Positions 25,172 through 35,717 of a stretch of DNA of 64,000 bases are shown here, piece by piece. The notes below the pieces were generated by a model. The model did not search any database, was not told the origin of the DNA, and saw only the letters and a list, made by a program, of their open reading frames with translations. Numbering within the stretch: the stretch's first letter is position 1; each line of letters opens with the position of its first letter. Location: contig JBEKNN010000009.1 of the NCBI GenBank assembly GCA_049522755.1, forward strand, positions 6,843-70,842, written 5' to 3'. The translations under genes were made by a program, and so were the position numbers. This DNA comes from PALSA-243 sp049522755. GTDB lineage: Bacteria > Acidobacteriota > Terriglobia > Bryobacterales > Bryobacteraceae.

Positions 25172-25783
25172 CTATTGCAATGGTATTTCGAAGAATAGCA
25201 GTTCCTTGCCGCTGGCAGCTTCCGTCATCCCGCTCAGGTAAATCGTGGCGCCTTTCTGAATTCCGGTTTGAAAGTAGAGGAACCCGAACGCGGAGTTGCC
25301 TGGCGGGATCATCTCCGCGGCGAAGGCGCGGCCTTCAATTTCCCACACATCGAGCGGGCTCTTTTTGAGATGTCTCGGAATCACGCCAATCGGCGGAGGA
25401 GGAGGGCCCCCGGCGCCTTTTGTATAGCGCACGTCCTTTGCCGGCGTCGCCTCGATGCGATCGCCGTTAGGCCCGACGTATTCGGCCTTCATCCCGTCCA
25501 TCTTTATGGATTGGCCGCTGGCGTTTTGAACCGCGATCAGCACCGGCAAAATCCCGTACTGATACGGATTCAGTTTGCCAAACGCGGCCTTGAGTTTTTC
25601 GCCGCTGTTGTAAGGGTCGGCGCCGATGGTCACCTGCCCGTTAGTCAGGTGGTGCGGCAGCTCGGCGGCCGGCGGCGGGTGAAACGCCGGATGATCTTTC
25701 TCGGCTTGAAAGCTCGCGGCTTGAAAGCTAACGACTGCGGCTATACTCATGAGAAGAGCCAACCGTTTGAAAATAAAAGGCAT
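25172..25783 (-). CDS. Exported hypothetical protein
   Basis: 203-aa protein with an N-terminal signal peptide (MPFIFKRLALLMSIAAVVSFQAASFQA). The mature part has an early PAFHPPPAAELPHHLTNGQVTIG, a Pro run (GGPPPPPIGVIP) and a beta-rich C-terminal half (AFGFLYFQTGIQKGATIYLSGM). I do not recognise the family; similar exported proteins of unknown function occur in acidobacteria. The start at 25783 overlaps the first codons of the divergent Kdo-transferase gene by 35 bases; a later Met at 25750 would reduce this but would leave a signal peptide without a basic region. Confidence 0.6.
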   Translation of the reverse strand: MPFIFKRLALLMSIAAVVSFQAASFQAEKDHPAFHPPPAAELPHHLTNGQVTIGADPYNSGEKLKAAFGKLNPYQYGILPVLIAVQNASGQSIKMDGMKAEYVGPNGDRIEATPAKDVRYTKGAGGPPPPPIGVIPRHLKKSPLDVWEIEGRAFAAEMIPPGNSAFGFLYFQTGIQKGATIYLSGMTEAASGKELLFFEIPLQ

Positions 25784-28097
25784 TTATCTCCTTTACCGGA
25801 CCCTTCAGGCGCTTGGTTCGCCCCTGCTGCTATTGTATTTCGCCTATCGCTGCGTGGGGGACCGCGGTTATTGGCGGACGCTGCCGCAACGCTGCGGCTT
25901 TCTGCCGCGCTCCTTTAAACAGACCGGTCCGGGCGCGATCTGGTTGCACGCAGTTTCGGTGGGAGAGATCACCGGGTGCGTTGAATTTCTACGGCGCCTG
26001 CGAGCCGGGTTTCCCAACTCGCGCTTATTCGTTTCCACATCCACGCTGGCCGGGCGCGCAACGGCCGACGATATGCTGCGCGGGTTGGCCGACGGCATAT
26101 TCTATGCGCCGGTGGATTACGTCTGCATCGTACGGCGCGTATTGCGGATGCTGAAGCCCTCGGTGGTTGTGATAGCCGAAACCGAGATCTGGCCGAACCT
26201 GCTGCGCGAAACCAGGCGCACGGGCGCGGCGATAGCGATAGTGAACGGGCGCATTTCAGACCGCGCACTGCACAGGTACCGCAAGTTCGCGTGGTTCTTC
26301 GGCGCCGTGCTGCCGGAGGTGGATGCGATTCTGGCGCAATCGGAAGAGATGCGCGAGCGGTTCGGGGAGCTGGGCGCCCCTGCCGGTCAAGTCCGCGCCA
26401 GCGGCAATTTCAAGTACGATTTTGAGCCGCGCACGGCGGCTGCGGATTCGCCGGCGCGGAAGCTCATCGAGCGGACTAAGCCGGAAAAGATATGGATAGC
26501 CGCCAGCACCATGCCGCCCGACGAAGACGATGCGGTCATCGCGGCGTTCCGCGACCTGGCCGGCCGCCATCCGAAGCTGATGCTGATTCTGGCGCCACGC
26601 AAGCCGGCCGCGTTCGATGAAGCGGCGGCGAAGCTCACGGCTGCGGGCGTCCGGCATCTGCGGCGGCGAAATCTGCGGGACGGCGATACGCTCGAACTGC
26701 CCGGCGCGCTGCTTCTCGACAGCATCGGCGAGCTGAGCGGCCTGTTCTCTGTGGCGGACGTGGTCTTCATGGGCGGAACGCTGGTGGATCGCGGCGGCCA
26801 CAACATTCTGGAGCCCGCACTGTTCGCAAAGCCCGTGGTGATGGGGCCGCACATGGAGAACTTCCGCGCCATCGCGGCCGATTTTCTCGCGGAGCACGCG
26901 TGCGTCGAAATTCCGAATGCAGAAGGACTGGCGGACGCGATTGGGAAGCTGCTCGATTCACCAGAAGCCGCGCAGGAAATGGGGCGCCGCGCGTATGCGT
27001 GCGCGCAAGCGAGGCGCGGGGCCAGCGAGCGCGCGGCCGAAGTGGTTCGCGAGCTCTACGATTCGCGCCTGCCGCATTTCCGCCATGCGCTCCCAATAGA
27101 GGCGCTAACGTGGCCCTTCGCGCAGGCGTGGATGCAAGGCGCGCGGAGCCGGCACGCGAGCGATCTGAGGAAGCAGCGCCGCATCGACGCTCCGGTGATC
27201 AGCGTGGGCAACCTGAGCATGGGCGGCACCGGCAAAACGCCCTGCGTGCTGCGCGTGGCGGAGTTGCTGAAAAACCGCGGCAAGTCGCCGGGAATTCTGA
27301 CGCGCGGTTATGGGCGCGTATCTCCCGACAAGATTCTGACGCTGGCGCCGGGCGCGAGTTTCCCGGCGGAACGGACGGGCGACGAGCCGCAGATATTCCT
27401 ACGCTCGGGCCTGGCCCCGGTGGGAATCGGAGCGGACCGCTACGAGGCCGGCATGCAGCTGCGCACCAAGTTTCACGTAGACATGCTGGTGCTGGACGAC
27501 GGCTTCCAGCACGTTCGCCTGGCGCGCGATGTGGATATCGTGCTCATCGATGCACTCGATCCGCTGGGCGGCGGCGGAGTTTTTCCGCTGGGCAGATTGC
27601 GCGAGCCATTCCCGGCGATCGCGCGAGCGGACATGGTGGTGATCACGCGCGTGCGGTTTTCGGATCTGGCTCCGGCGATCGAGCGCGCCGTCCGCCGGTG
27701 GAACCCGCGCGCGCCCATGTTCCGCGCCACGCTGGAGCCGCGAGGGTGGGTGAATAGCCGCGATGGAACCAGCTACCCGATCGCTGAGCCGCCCTTCCGC
27801 CGCGCGGGCGCATTCTGCGGTTTGGGCAATCCACAATCGTTCCGGCGCATGCTGGAGCGGCTGGGCGTGGCGCCGGTGGGCTGGTACGAGTTTGAGGACC
27901 ACCACAGGTATCGGGCGCACGAGTTCCGGCGGCTGGAGCATCACTTCGTGGAACAAGGTGCGGACGCCATGGTTACAACGGAGAAAGACGCCATCAACTT
28001 GCATGATGACGCGCGGGCGTCGCTGCCGGTTTATTATCTGAGAGTCGCGATGGCGATTGAGCGTGAGGAGGAGTTTCTGGATGCCATCTGCGGGTGA
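25749..28097 (+). CDS. Fusion of Kdo transferase (WaaA/KdtA) and lipid A 4'-kinase (LpxK)
   Basis: A 782-aa polypeptide joining two enzymes of Kdo-lipid A synthesis. Residues ~1-425 are a GT30 Kdo transferase: N-terminal membrane-associated LLYRTLQALGSPLLLLYFAYR, then WLHAVSVGEITG, IAETEIWPNLL, NGRISDRALHRY and the nucleotide-sugar part GGHNILEPALFAKPVVMGPHM. Residues ~435-782 are LpxK: PVISVGNLSMGGTGKTP with the Walker A Lys at 496, then LTRGYGR, LDDGFQHVRLARDVDIVLID and DHHRYRAHEFRRLEHHF. The two are continuous in one frame without a stop. Both act at the inner face of the inner membrane in consecutive or neighbouring steps. The N-terminus may start later than ATG 25749 given the divergent overlap. 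Confidence 0.9.
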   Translation: MRRANRLKIKGIYLLYRTLQALGSPLLLLYFAYRCVGDRGYWRTLPQRCGFLPRSFKQTGPGAIWLHAVSVGEITGCVEFLRRLRAGFPNSRLFVSTSTLAGRATADDMLRGLADGIFYAPVDYVCIVRRVLRMLKPSVVVIAETEIWPNLLRETRRTGAAIAIVNGRISDRALHRYRKFAWFFGAVLPEVDAILAQSEEMRERFGELGAPAGQVRASGNFKYDFEPRTAAADSPARKLIERTKPEKIWIAASTMPPDEDDAVIAAFRDLAGRHPKLMLILAPRKPAAFDEAAAKLTAAGVRHLRRRNLRDGDTLELPGALLLDSIGELSGLFSVADVVFMGGTLVDRGGHNILEPALFAKPVVMGPHMENFRAIAADFLAEHACVEIPNAEGLADAIGKLLDSPEAAQEMGRRAYACAQARRGASERAAEVVRELYDSRLPHFRHALPIEALTWPFAQAWMQGARSRHASDLRKQRRIDAPVISVGNLSMGGTGKTPCVLRVAELLKNRGKSPGILTRGYGRVSPDKILTLAPGASFPAERTGDEPQIFLRSGLAPVGIGADRYEAGMQLRTKFHVDMLVLDDGFQHVRLARDVDIVLIDALDPLGGGGVFPLGRLREPFPAIARADMVVITRVRFSDLAPAIERAVRRWNPRAPMFRATLEPRGWVNSRDGTSYPIAEPPFRRAGAFCGLGNPQSFRRMLERLGVAPVGWYEFEDHHRYRAHEFRRLEHHFVEQGADAMVTTEKDAINLHDDARASLPVYYLRVAMAIEREEEFLDAICG

Positions 28098-28129
28098 GGG
28101 CCGCGGGACGTCGGCTGGGGCGCGCGGTT

Positions 28130-28153
28130 GGCAGGCGAAAGCGCCTGCCCCAC
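28130..28153. repeat. Palindromic intergenic repeat (REP-like)
   Basis: GGCAGGCG-AAAG-CGCCTGCC followed by CCAC: an 8-base stem just after the fused waaA-lpxK gene. Same design as the element at 21074-21096. Confidence 0.6.
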
Positions 28154-28187
28154 ATGTATAGTTGTAGGCGACTGGAAAAGAGGCTCG

Positions 28188-29075
28188 ATGCGTACCTTGA
28201 TCTTCAGCGTTTGGCTTTCTGTGACTCCCGCCGCCGTCCTGGGCGCTCCTTGTGGCGGCCACGGATACCGTGGCTCTATGGTCGTCACTGCGACCTGGCT
28301 GGCGGCCCACCTGAGCGACCCGAACCTGGTTGTCCGCGCCGTCGGCGATGAGAGCGAGTATGCGAAGGCCCATATCCCGGGCTCGCTTTTTCTCGATTAC
28401 CACGACATGAGCGCGCAGGGCGGATTGACGCTCGAGTTGCCGGCTATGCCGGAACTGGCAGAGACTTTCGGCAAGCTCGGCGTGACGGACGATTCCCGCA
28501 TCGTGTTGTACACGATCGGCAACGCGAGTACGCAGACGGCCCGCGTCTATCTTACGCTCGATGCGATGGGGCTGGGCGCACGAACGTCGATCCTCGACGG
28601 CGGATTGCCGGTGTGGCAGGGGGAATCGAGGAGCGTCACCACCGAGGTTCGCGCCGTCCAGCCTGGCAGGGTCACGCCGTGCCCGCAGACCGACGTTATT
28701 GCCAGCCTCGATTATGTTCGCGCTAATCTGCGGAAGGGCGGAATCGATATCGTCGACGCGCGCGATCCGCAATATTACAGTGGGGCTAGCGCGTCACGGA
28801 ATCGCGCCGGACATATCGCCGGCGCAACCAGCATTCCCTATGGCTCGCTGCTCAATGAGCAGGGCAAGCTGAAATCGGCTGAGGGGTTGCAGCAGCAGTT
28901 CCGTGACGCGGGGGTCAAGACTGGCGACCAGATCGTGGCCTATTGCCACATCGGCCAGCAGGCCAGCTTGTTGTACTTCGTTTCGCGCTACCTTGGATAC
29001 GATGTGCGGCTCTTCGACGGGTCGTGGGAAGAGTGGGCGCGCCATCCGGAATTGCCGGTGGAGATGCAGAAGTAG
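28188..29075 (+). CDS. Exported thiosulfate sulfurtransferase (two-domain rhodanese)
   Basis: 295-aa tandem rhodanese. The ATG at 28188 follows AAAAGAGG and begins a signal peptide (MRTLIFSVWLSVTPAAVLG), so the enzyme is probably periplasmic. The inactive N-terminal repeat has VVRAVGDESEYAKAHIPGSLFLDYHDM; the C-terminal repeat has the active-site loop AYCHIGQQAS with catalytic Cys253 and the end WEEWARHPELPV. It transfers sulfane sulfur to a thiophilic acceptor such as cyanide or a thiol. An in-frame start at 28128 exists but lies in the palindromic repeat. Confidence 0.85.
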   Translation: MRTLIFSVWLSVTPAAVLGAPCGGHGYRGSMVVTATWLAAHLSDPNLVVRAVGDESEYAKAHIPGSLFLDYHDMSAQGGLTLELPAMPELAETFGKLGVTDDSRIVLYTIGNASTQTARVYLTLDAMGLGARTSILDGGLPVWQGESRSVTTEVRAVQPGRVTPCPQTDVIASLDYVRANLRKGGIDIVDARDPQYYSGASASRNRAGHIAGATSIPYGSLLNEQGKLKSAEGLQQQFRDAGVKTGDQIVAYCHIGQQASLLYFVSRYLGYDVRLFDGSWEEWARHPELPVEMQK

Positions 29076-29106
29076 CGCGGGCAGGGCCTCGTAAGGCAGC
29101 GCGGAA

Positions 29107-29199
29107 GCGGGTCCAGGGGGACCCGCGCATACCAGGGTCTGCCCTACAAAAGACCAGGGGGTCTGCCCTACAGACCGACAGACCAGGAGGTCTGTCGTA

Positions 29200-29200
<1 letters not shown>
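29107..29200. repeat. Cluster of palindromic intergenic repeats
   Basis: Contains GCGGGTCC-AGGG-GGACCCGC (29107-29126), then three shorter units built on 'CCAGGGGGTCTGCCCTAC' and 'CCAGGAGGTCTGTCGTAC'. It fills nearly all the space between the rhodanese gene and the end of rho. The units end in the shared (C)CTAC motif seen at 31571, 48243 and 55599. Confidence 0.6.
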
Positions 29201-30948
<1,748 letters not shown>

Positions 30949-31570
30949 ATTTCCCTCGCTCCCCGGCCGCTAACGGCCGAGAACGGCAGTGGTTCGACGC
31001 CTTCCTTGCGGATGGCGAGCAAACCGCGCTCTTGATCGGTTCGATTCAATTTGTCGGTCTTTGTGGCTACTACCAGGTACGGCCTGCCATGATGCTCAAG
31101 CCACCGCTTCAGGTCCAGATCCTTATCCATCCATCCGCGGCGAGTATCGAGGATCAGGCAGGAAAGCTTCAGGGTTTCCCTTTTCTCCAAATAATGCTCA
31201 ATCAAAATCTTCCATTCCGCCACTATGGGCAGCGGAACCCGGGCATAACCATACCCAGGTAAATCGACGAAATAGAATGCTCCATCGATACGATAAAAAT
31301 TGATCGTTTGCGTTCGACCCGGGGTATTACTTGTGAACGCCAGCCGTTTCTGCCCTGTGAGGGCGTTCAGCAAGCTGGATTTGCCTACGTTGCTTCTCCC
31401 TAAAAAAGCGACTTCGGGCAGCCGGTCCTTGGGGAAAAGGTCCGGCTTCCCTGAGCTTACTACAAATTCTACCTGCTGGGACGCGATATGGCCGGCGACC
31501 TGTGACGGAACACGCACCGTGTTCGGGGACGCTACACGCCCCGCGTTCCGGGACGCTACTCGCCCCGCGG

Positions 31571-31643
31571 CGACAGACCGGGGGGCCTGTCCTACATACG
31601 CTACATGCCCCGCGGAGACAGGCCGGGAGGCCTGTCCTACGTA
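31571..31643. repeat. Two palindromic intergenic repeats between lon and engB
   Basis: GACAGACCGGGGGGCCTGTC with TCCTAC (31572-31596), and GACAGGCC-GGGA-GGCCTGTC with TCCTAC (31616-31640). Each forms a stem of about eight bases. The preceding 40 bases hold a loose direct repeat of GGGACGCTAC(A/T)CGCCCCGCG. Confidence 0.6.
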
Positions 31644-31644
31644 C

Positions 31645-34074
31645 TCAGTGCGCGACGACTTCTTCAGGTATCACATCCACAGGTATTACGTCCACTACCG
31701 GCGCAACACCTGGAACCGGCAGAGCGACAATTTCCCGTTCGAGCGCGATGCGTAAGACTTCGTCCATGGAGTCGACGAAGTGCAGCTTCATGGTTTTCTT
31801 GATGGCGTCGGGGATATCGACCAGGTCCCTCTCGTTCTCCCGCGGCATGATCGCTTCCATAATGCCATGACGATGGGCCGCCATCAACTTCTCTTTGAGC
31901 CCGCCGATGGGCAATACCCTTCCGCGGAGCGTAATCTCGCCGGTCATGGCTACGTCCGCGCGCACCGGAATGCCGGTCAGCGCGCTGCAAATCGTGGTCG
32001 CCATGGTGATGCCGGCCGATGGCCCATCCTTGGGGATGGCGCCTTCGGGAATGTGCAGGTGTACGTCGAGGTTGCGGTAGAAATCGCGCGGCAGACCCAG
32101 CGAGAGCGCGCGCGAGCGGATGTAGCTGAATGCCGCCTGCGCCGATTCCTGCATCACTTCGCCCAGCTTGCCGGTAATGGTGAGCTTGCCTTTGCCCTCC
32201 ATCAGGGAGCATTCGGTGGTGAGAATCTGGCCGCCGACTTCGGTCCACGCCAGCCCTACGGCCGAGCCCACTTCGTTCTTCTTCTCGACGCCCAGGTCGC
32301 GGAACTTCCACGGGCCCAGCAGGTCGGTCAGCTTGAGGCCGTCGATCACGGCCTTGCTGAGGATTTTCTTATCCTTGCCGGTTGACGAATTGACTACCTG
32401 CCGGGCGATTTTGCGGCACACGTTGCCGATTTCGCGCTCCAGGTTGCGCACGCCGGCTTCGCGCGTGTAGTACTGAATCAGGCCGTTGACGCCTTCATCG
32501 GTGAATTCGATTTTGTCCTTGGAAAGTCCGGTCTGCTCCACTTGTTTGCGGACCAGGAACTTCTTGGCGATTTCCATCTTTTCGAGCTCGGTGTAGCCCG
32601 AAAGGCGGATGACTTCCATGCGGTCCTGCAGCGCCGGTGGAATGGTGTGCAGCACGTTGGCGGTGGCGATGAAAAAGACTTGGCTGAGGTCGTATTCGAC
32701 GTCCAGATAGTGATCGACGTACATGAAATTCTGCTCGGGGTCGAGCACTTCGAGCAGCGCGGCGGAAGGATCGCCGCGGAAATCGGTCGACATCTTGTCG
32801 ACTTCATCCAGCATGAAGACCGGGTTCCTGGTTCCCGCCTTCTTCATCATCTGTATGATCTGGCCGGGCAGCGCGCCAATGTACGTGCGGCGATGGCCAC
32901 GCACTTCGGCCTCATCGCGGACGCCGCCGAGCGACATGCGCACGAACTTGCGTCCGGTGGCCTTGGCGATGGACATGCCAAGCGAGGTTTTGCCCACGCC
33001 GGGAGGACCGACGAAGCAGAGAATGGAGCCTTTGGGATTCTTCACCAGCCGGCGGACGGCCAGAAACTCGAGAATGCGCTCTTTGATCTTCTCTAGTCCG
33101 TAATGGTCGGCTTCGAGTACGGTCTCGGCGAAGCGCAGGTCGCGAATCTCTTTGGATTTCTTCTTCCACGGCACCGCCAGCAGCCAGTCGAGGTAGTTGC
33201 GCGATACGGTGGATTCGGCCGACATGGGCGGCATGTTTTCCAGGCGCTTCAACTCCGCCATGGCCTTCTCTAAAGCGTCCGGAGTCATCCCCGCGGTTTC
33301 GATGCGCTTTTTCAGCTCGTCGATTTCGCTCTTTTCGCCGCGGCCGAGCTCCTTTTGGATGGCCTTGATTTTCTCGTTGAGGTAGTACTCTTTTTGCGCC
33401 TTTTCCATCTGGCGCTTCACGCGGCCCTGGATGGTGCGGTCGACATTGAGCTTTTCAATCTCGATATCGAGCATTTCGGCGACGCGGGTGAGCCGGTCGA
33501 TGGGGTCGAAGATTTCGAGCAGCTCCTGCTTCTCTTCGATGGTGAGCTGAAGGTTCGCGCCCACGGTGTCGGAGAGCTTGCCGGGATCGTCCACGCGGAT
33601 GGCGGCGATCATGGTCTCGTAGTTGAGATTCTGGCTCAGCTTGACGTACTGTTCAAACAGGCCGGTGACGCGGCTGATGAGCGCATCGAGCTGGGGGCCG
33701 GTTTCAATCTTGTAATTCGCAGTGCGGACAATGGCGCGGAAGAAACCTTCGTCGTCGGAAACCGAGACCACCTTGGCGCGCTCTACGCCCTCCACCAATA
33801 CTTTGATATTGCCATCCGGCAGCCGCAGGCTCTGGACGATGTTTACAATGGTGCCGACCGAGTAGATTTCGTTGGGCTCGGGCTCATCCACCGTAGCGTC
33901 GTGCTGCGCGGCGAGGAAGATTTTCTTGTCCCCGGACATGGCCTCTTCGAGGGCGCGCACGCTGGATTCGCGTCCCACCACGAAGGGCGTCATCATATAC
34001 GGAAAGATGACCACCTCGCGAATGGGCATCATCGGCAGGCGTTTGGTGTCGGATTTTTCCTTTGAAGTAAGCAT
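31645..34074 (-). CDS. lon: ATP-dependent protease Lon
   Basis: About 809-aa cytosolic AAA+ protease that degrades damaged and regulatory proteins. The substrate-binding N-domain begins RLPMMPIREVVIFPYMMTPFVVGR; Walker A is GPPGVGKTSLGMSIA and Walker B region VFMLDEVDKM. The Ser/Lys dyad is Ser686 in KDGPSAGITMA and Lys729 in IGGLKEKLMAAHRHG. ATG 34074 is preceded by GGGGAGA; a frame extension to 34095 has no ribosome binding site. The last ~20 residues form a Val/Pro-rich tail. Downstream of clpX on the same strand. Confidence 0.96.
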   Translation of the reverse strand: MLTSKEKSDTKRLPMMPIREVVIFPYMMTPFVVGRESSVRALEEAMSGDKKIFLAAQHDATVDEPEPNEIYSVGTIVNIVQSLRLPDGNIKVLVEGVERAKVVSVSDDEGFFRAIVRTANYKIETGPQLDALISRVTGLFEQYVKLSQNLNYETMIAAIRVDDPGKLSDTVGANLQLTIEEKQELLEIFDPIDRLTRVAEMLDIEIEKLNVDRTIQGRVKRQMEKAQKEYYLNEKIKAIQKELGRGEKSEIDELKKRIETAGMTPDALEKAMAELKRLENMPPMSAESTVSRNYLDWLLAVPWKKKSKEIRDLRFAETVLEADHYGLEKIKERILEFLAVRRLVKNPKGSILCFVGPPGVGKTSLGMSIAKATGRKFVRMSLGGVRDEAEVRGHRRTYIGALPGQIIQMMKKAGTRNPVFMLDEVDKMSTDFRGDPSAALLEVLDPEQNFMYVDHYLDVEYDLSQVFFIATANVLHTIPPALQDRMEVIRLSGYTELEKMEIAKKFLVRKQVEQTGLSKDKIEFTDEGVNGLIQYYTREAGVRNLEREIGNVCRKIARQVVNSSTGKDKKILSKAVIDGLKLTDLLGPWKFRDLGVEKKNEVGSAVGLAWTEVGGQILTTECSLMEGKGKLTITGKLGEVMQESAQAAFSYIRSRALSLGLPRDFYRNLDVHLHIPEGAIPKDGPSAGITMATTICSALTGIPVRADVAMTGEITLRGRVLPIGGLKEKLMAAHRHGIMEAIMPRENERDLVDIPDAIKKTMKLHFVDSMDEVLRIALEREIVALPVPGVAPVVDVIPVDVIPEEVVAH

Positions 34075-34149
34075 TGTTCTCCCCGGGGGAACCACGTCCC
34101 CGGACTTTGCGGCTTGCTCTGGGCAGGAACCGGATCGCGAAGCCGCGCG

Positions 34150-34263
34150 TTAACCGGCCTTTTCTAGTGTAACGAGCCTTGGTTTTATTTAAACATGGCG
34201 TCATCAGTGGTTGCGAATTCGCTCCCTGACGGTCGCGGCTCTGTATTTAACCGGCCTTTTCTA
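34150..34263. repeat. 17-base direct repeat duplicating the end of clpX
   Basis: TTAACCGGCCTTTTCTA occurs at 34150-34166 and again at 34247-34263, where it is the last codons and stop of clpX. The extra copy lies 80 bases further downstream in the clpX-lon gap. Confidence 0.6.
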
Positions 34264-35515
34264 ATAGCGTGAGACTGATCTTCTGGGATAGTACCATCTC
34301 TCGCGTAACCTGGAACTCGCGAACCTTCTTGTAGGAAGGTAAATAATACATCAAATCGAGCATCAGGTCTTCCAGGATCATGCGCAGGCCGCGGGCGCCT
34401 ACTTTGCGCTCCATGGCCAGATCGGCGATGGCTTCCAGGGCATCGTCGTTGAACCGCAGACGGACGTTTTCAAATTCGAAGAGCTTCTGATACTGCTTAA
34501 TGATAGCGTTCTTTGGCTTACTCAGAATTTGAATCAGCGCGGAGCGGTCGAGATCTTCGAGAACCGCCGAAACCGGCATGCGGCCGATAAATTCGGGTAT
34601 GAAGCCGAACTTGATCAGATCGAGCGGCTGCACTTGCGAGAGCAAATCGATATCGCGGCGGCCGCTCATGGAGCCTCGCGCAACGCCCTTTTCCTCTTCC
34701 TGCACAAACCCGATCGACTTCTTGCCGGTGCGCCGCGCAATCACCTTTTCAAGGCCCACAAACGCGCCGCCGCAGATGAACAGGATATTGGTGGTATCGA
34801 CCGGCGTGAATTCCTGGTGCGGATGCTTGCGCCCGCCCTGCGGAGGAACGTTGGCCACCGTACCTTCGAGAATCTTCAACAGCGCCTGCTGCACGCCTTC
34901 GCCGGAAACGTCGCGGGTGATGGAGGGGTTCTCATCCTTGCGGCAAATCTTGTCGATCTCGTCGATGTAGATGATGCCTTGCTGGCACTTCTGCACGTCG
35001 CCATCGGCCGCCTGCAGCAGCTTGAGGATGATGTTCTCTACGTCTTCGCCGACGTAGCCGGCTTCGGTCAGAGTAGTGGCGTCGACGATGGCGAAGGGGA
35101 CATCGAGGATCTTGGCGAGCGTCTGCGCCATCAAGGTTTTGCCGGTGCCGGTGGGGCCGATCAGCAGAATATTGGATTTCTGCAGCTCGACTTCGGAATT
35201 GCGCATGCGGTTCATGTGAATCCGCTTGCAGTGGTTGTATACGGCGACGGCGAGCTTCTTCTTGGTGGCGTCCTGCCCGATCACGTACTGATCGAGGAAC
35301 TCCTTGACCTCAAGCGGTTTGGGGATCTTGTTGGGAGATCCGGAGGGAGGCTCGACCTTGTCGTCTTCCAGGATGGAATTGCAGACGGCGATGCACTCAT
35401 CGCAAATATACGCCCGAGGGTAATCGCTGGGCGAGGAGATGAGCTTGCCAACTACATCCTGGCTCTTATGGCAAAAAGAACAGCGCAAAGCATCGTCGGA
35501 TCCGGCACGCTTCAA
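34247..35515 (-). CDS. clpX: ATP-dependent Clp protease ATP-binding subunit ClpX
   Basis: 422-aa AAA+ unfoldase that feeds substrates to ClpP. The N-terminal zinc-binding domain has the C4 pattern CSFCHKSQDVV...ICDECIAVC. Walker A is LLIGPTGTGKTLMAQTLA; IIYIDEIDKI is Walker B; GGAFVGLEKVI is followed by the IGFVQEEEKG region carrying the ClpP-contact loop; then sensor II in KVGARGLRMILEDLMLDLMY. ATG at 35515. A promoter-like sequence precedes it, and no clpP lies between it and tig. Confidence 0.96.
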   Translation of the reverse strand: MKRAGSDDALRCSFCHKSQDVVGKLISSPSDYPRAYICDECIAVCNSILEDDKVEPPSGSPNKIPKPLEVKEFLDQYVIGQDATKKKLAVAVYNHCKRIHMNRMRNSEVELQKSNILLIGPTGTGKTLMAQTLAKILDVPFAIVDATTLTEAGYVGEDVENIILKLLQAADGDVQKCQQGIIYIDEIDKICRKDENPSITRDVSGEGVQQALLKILEGTVANVPPQGGRKHPHQEFTPVDTTNILFICGGAFVGLEKVIARRTGKKSIGFVQEEEKGVARGSMSGRRDIDLLSQVQPLDLIKFGFIPEFIGRMPVSAVLEDLDRSALIQILSKPKNAIIKQYQKLFEFENVRLRFNDDALEAIADLAMERKVGARGLRMILEDLMLDLMYYLPSYKKVREFQVTREMVLSQKISLTLLEKAG

Positions 35516-35596
35516 GCGGTTATCTCCTGTTCAGCCATTGGATTTCTACCCCTGGGGCAGGAATAGAAGCCCCCTATCGAGTACGTCTTCGTCTCT

Positions 35597-35625
35597 ATTA
35601 TCACCTGAAACGGCATTCTAAGCAA
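35597..35625 (-). promoter_or_regulatory. Sigma70-type promoter for clpX
   Basis: Minus strand TTGCTT, 17-base spacer, GATAAT. Transcription would begin at about 35590, roughly 75 bases before the clpX ATG. Both hexamers differ from consensus by one or two bases and the spacing is ideal. Confidence 0.5.
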
Positions 35626-35717
35626 TTCCCCGGACGTTAACGCCCGCCGGGTGGAGTACTGTGTGGCGCAGTTCATACCTTATACGTGTATTCATAATTT
35701 ATGCCGTTCCACGGCGA

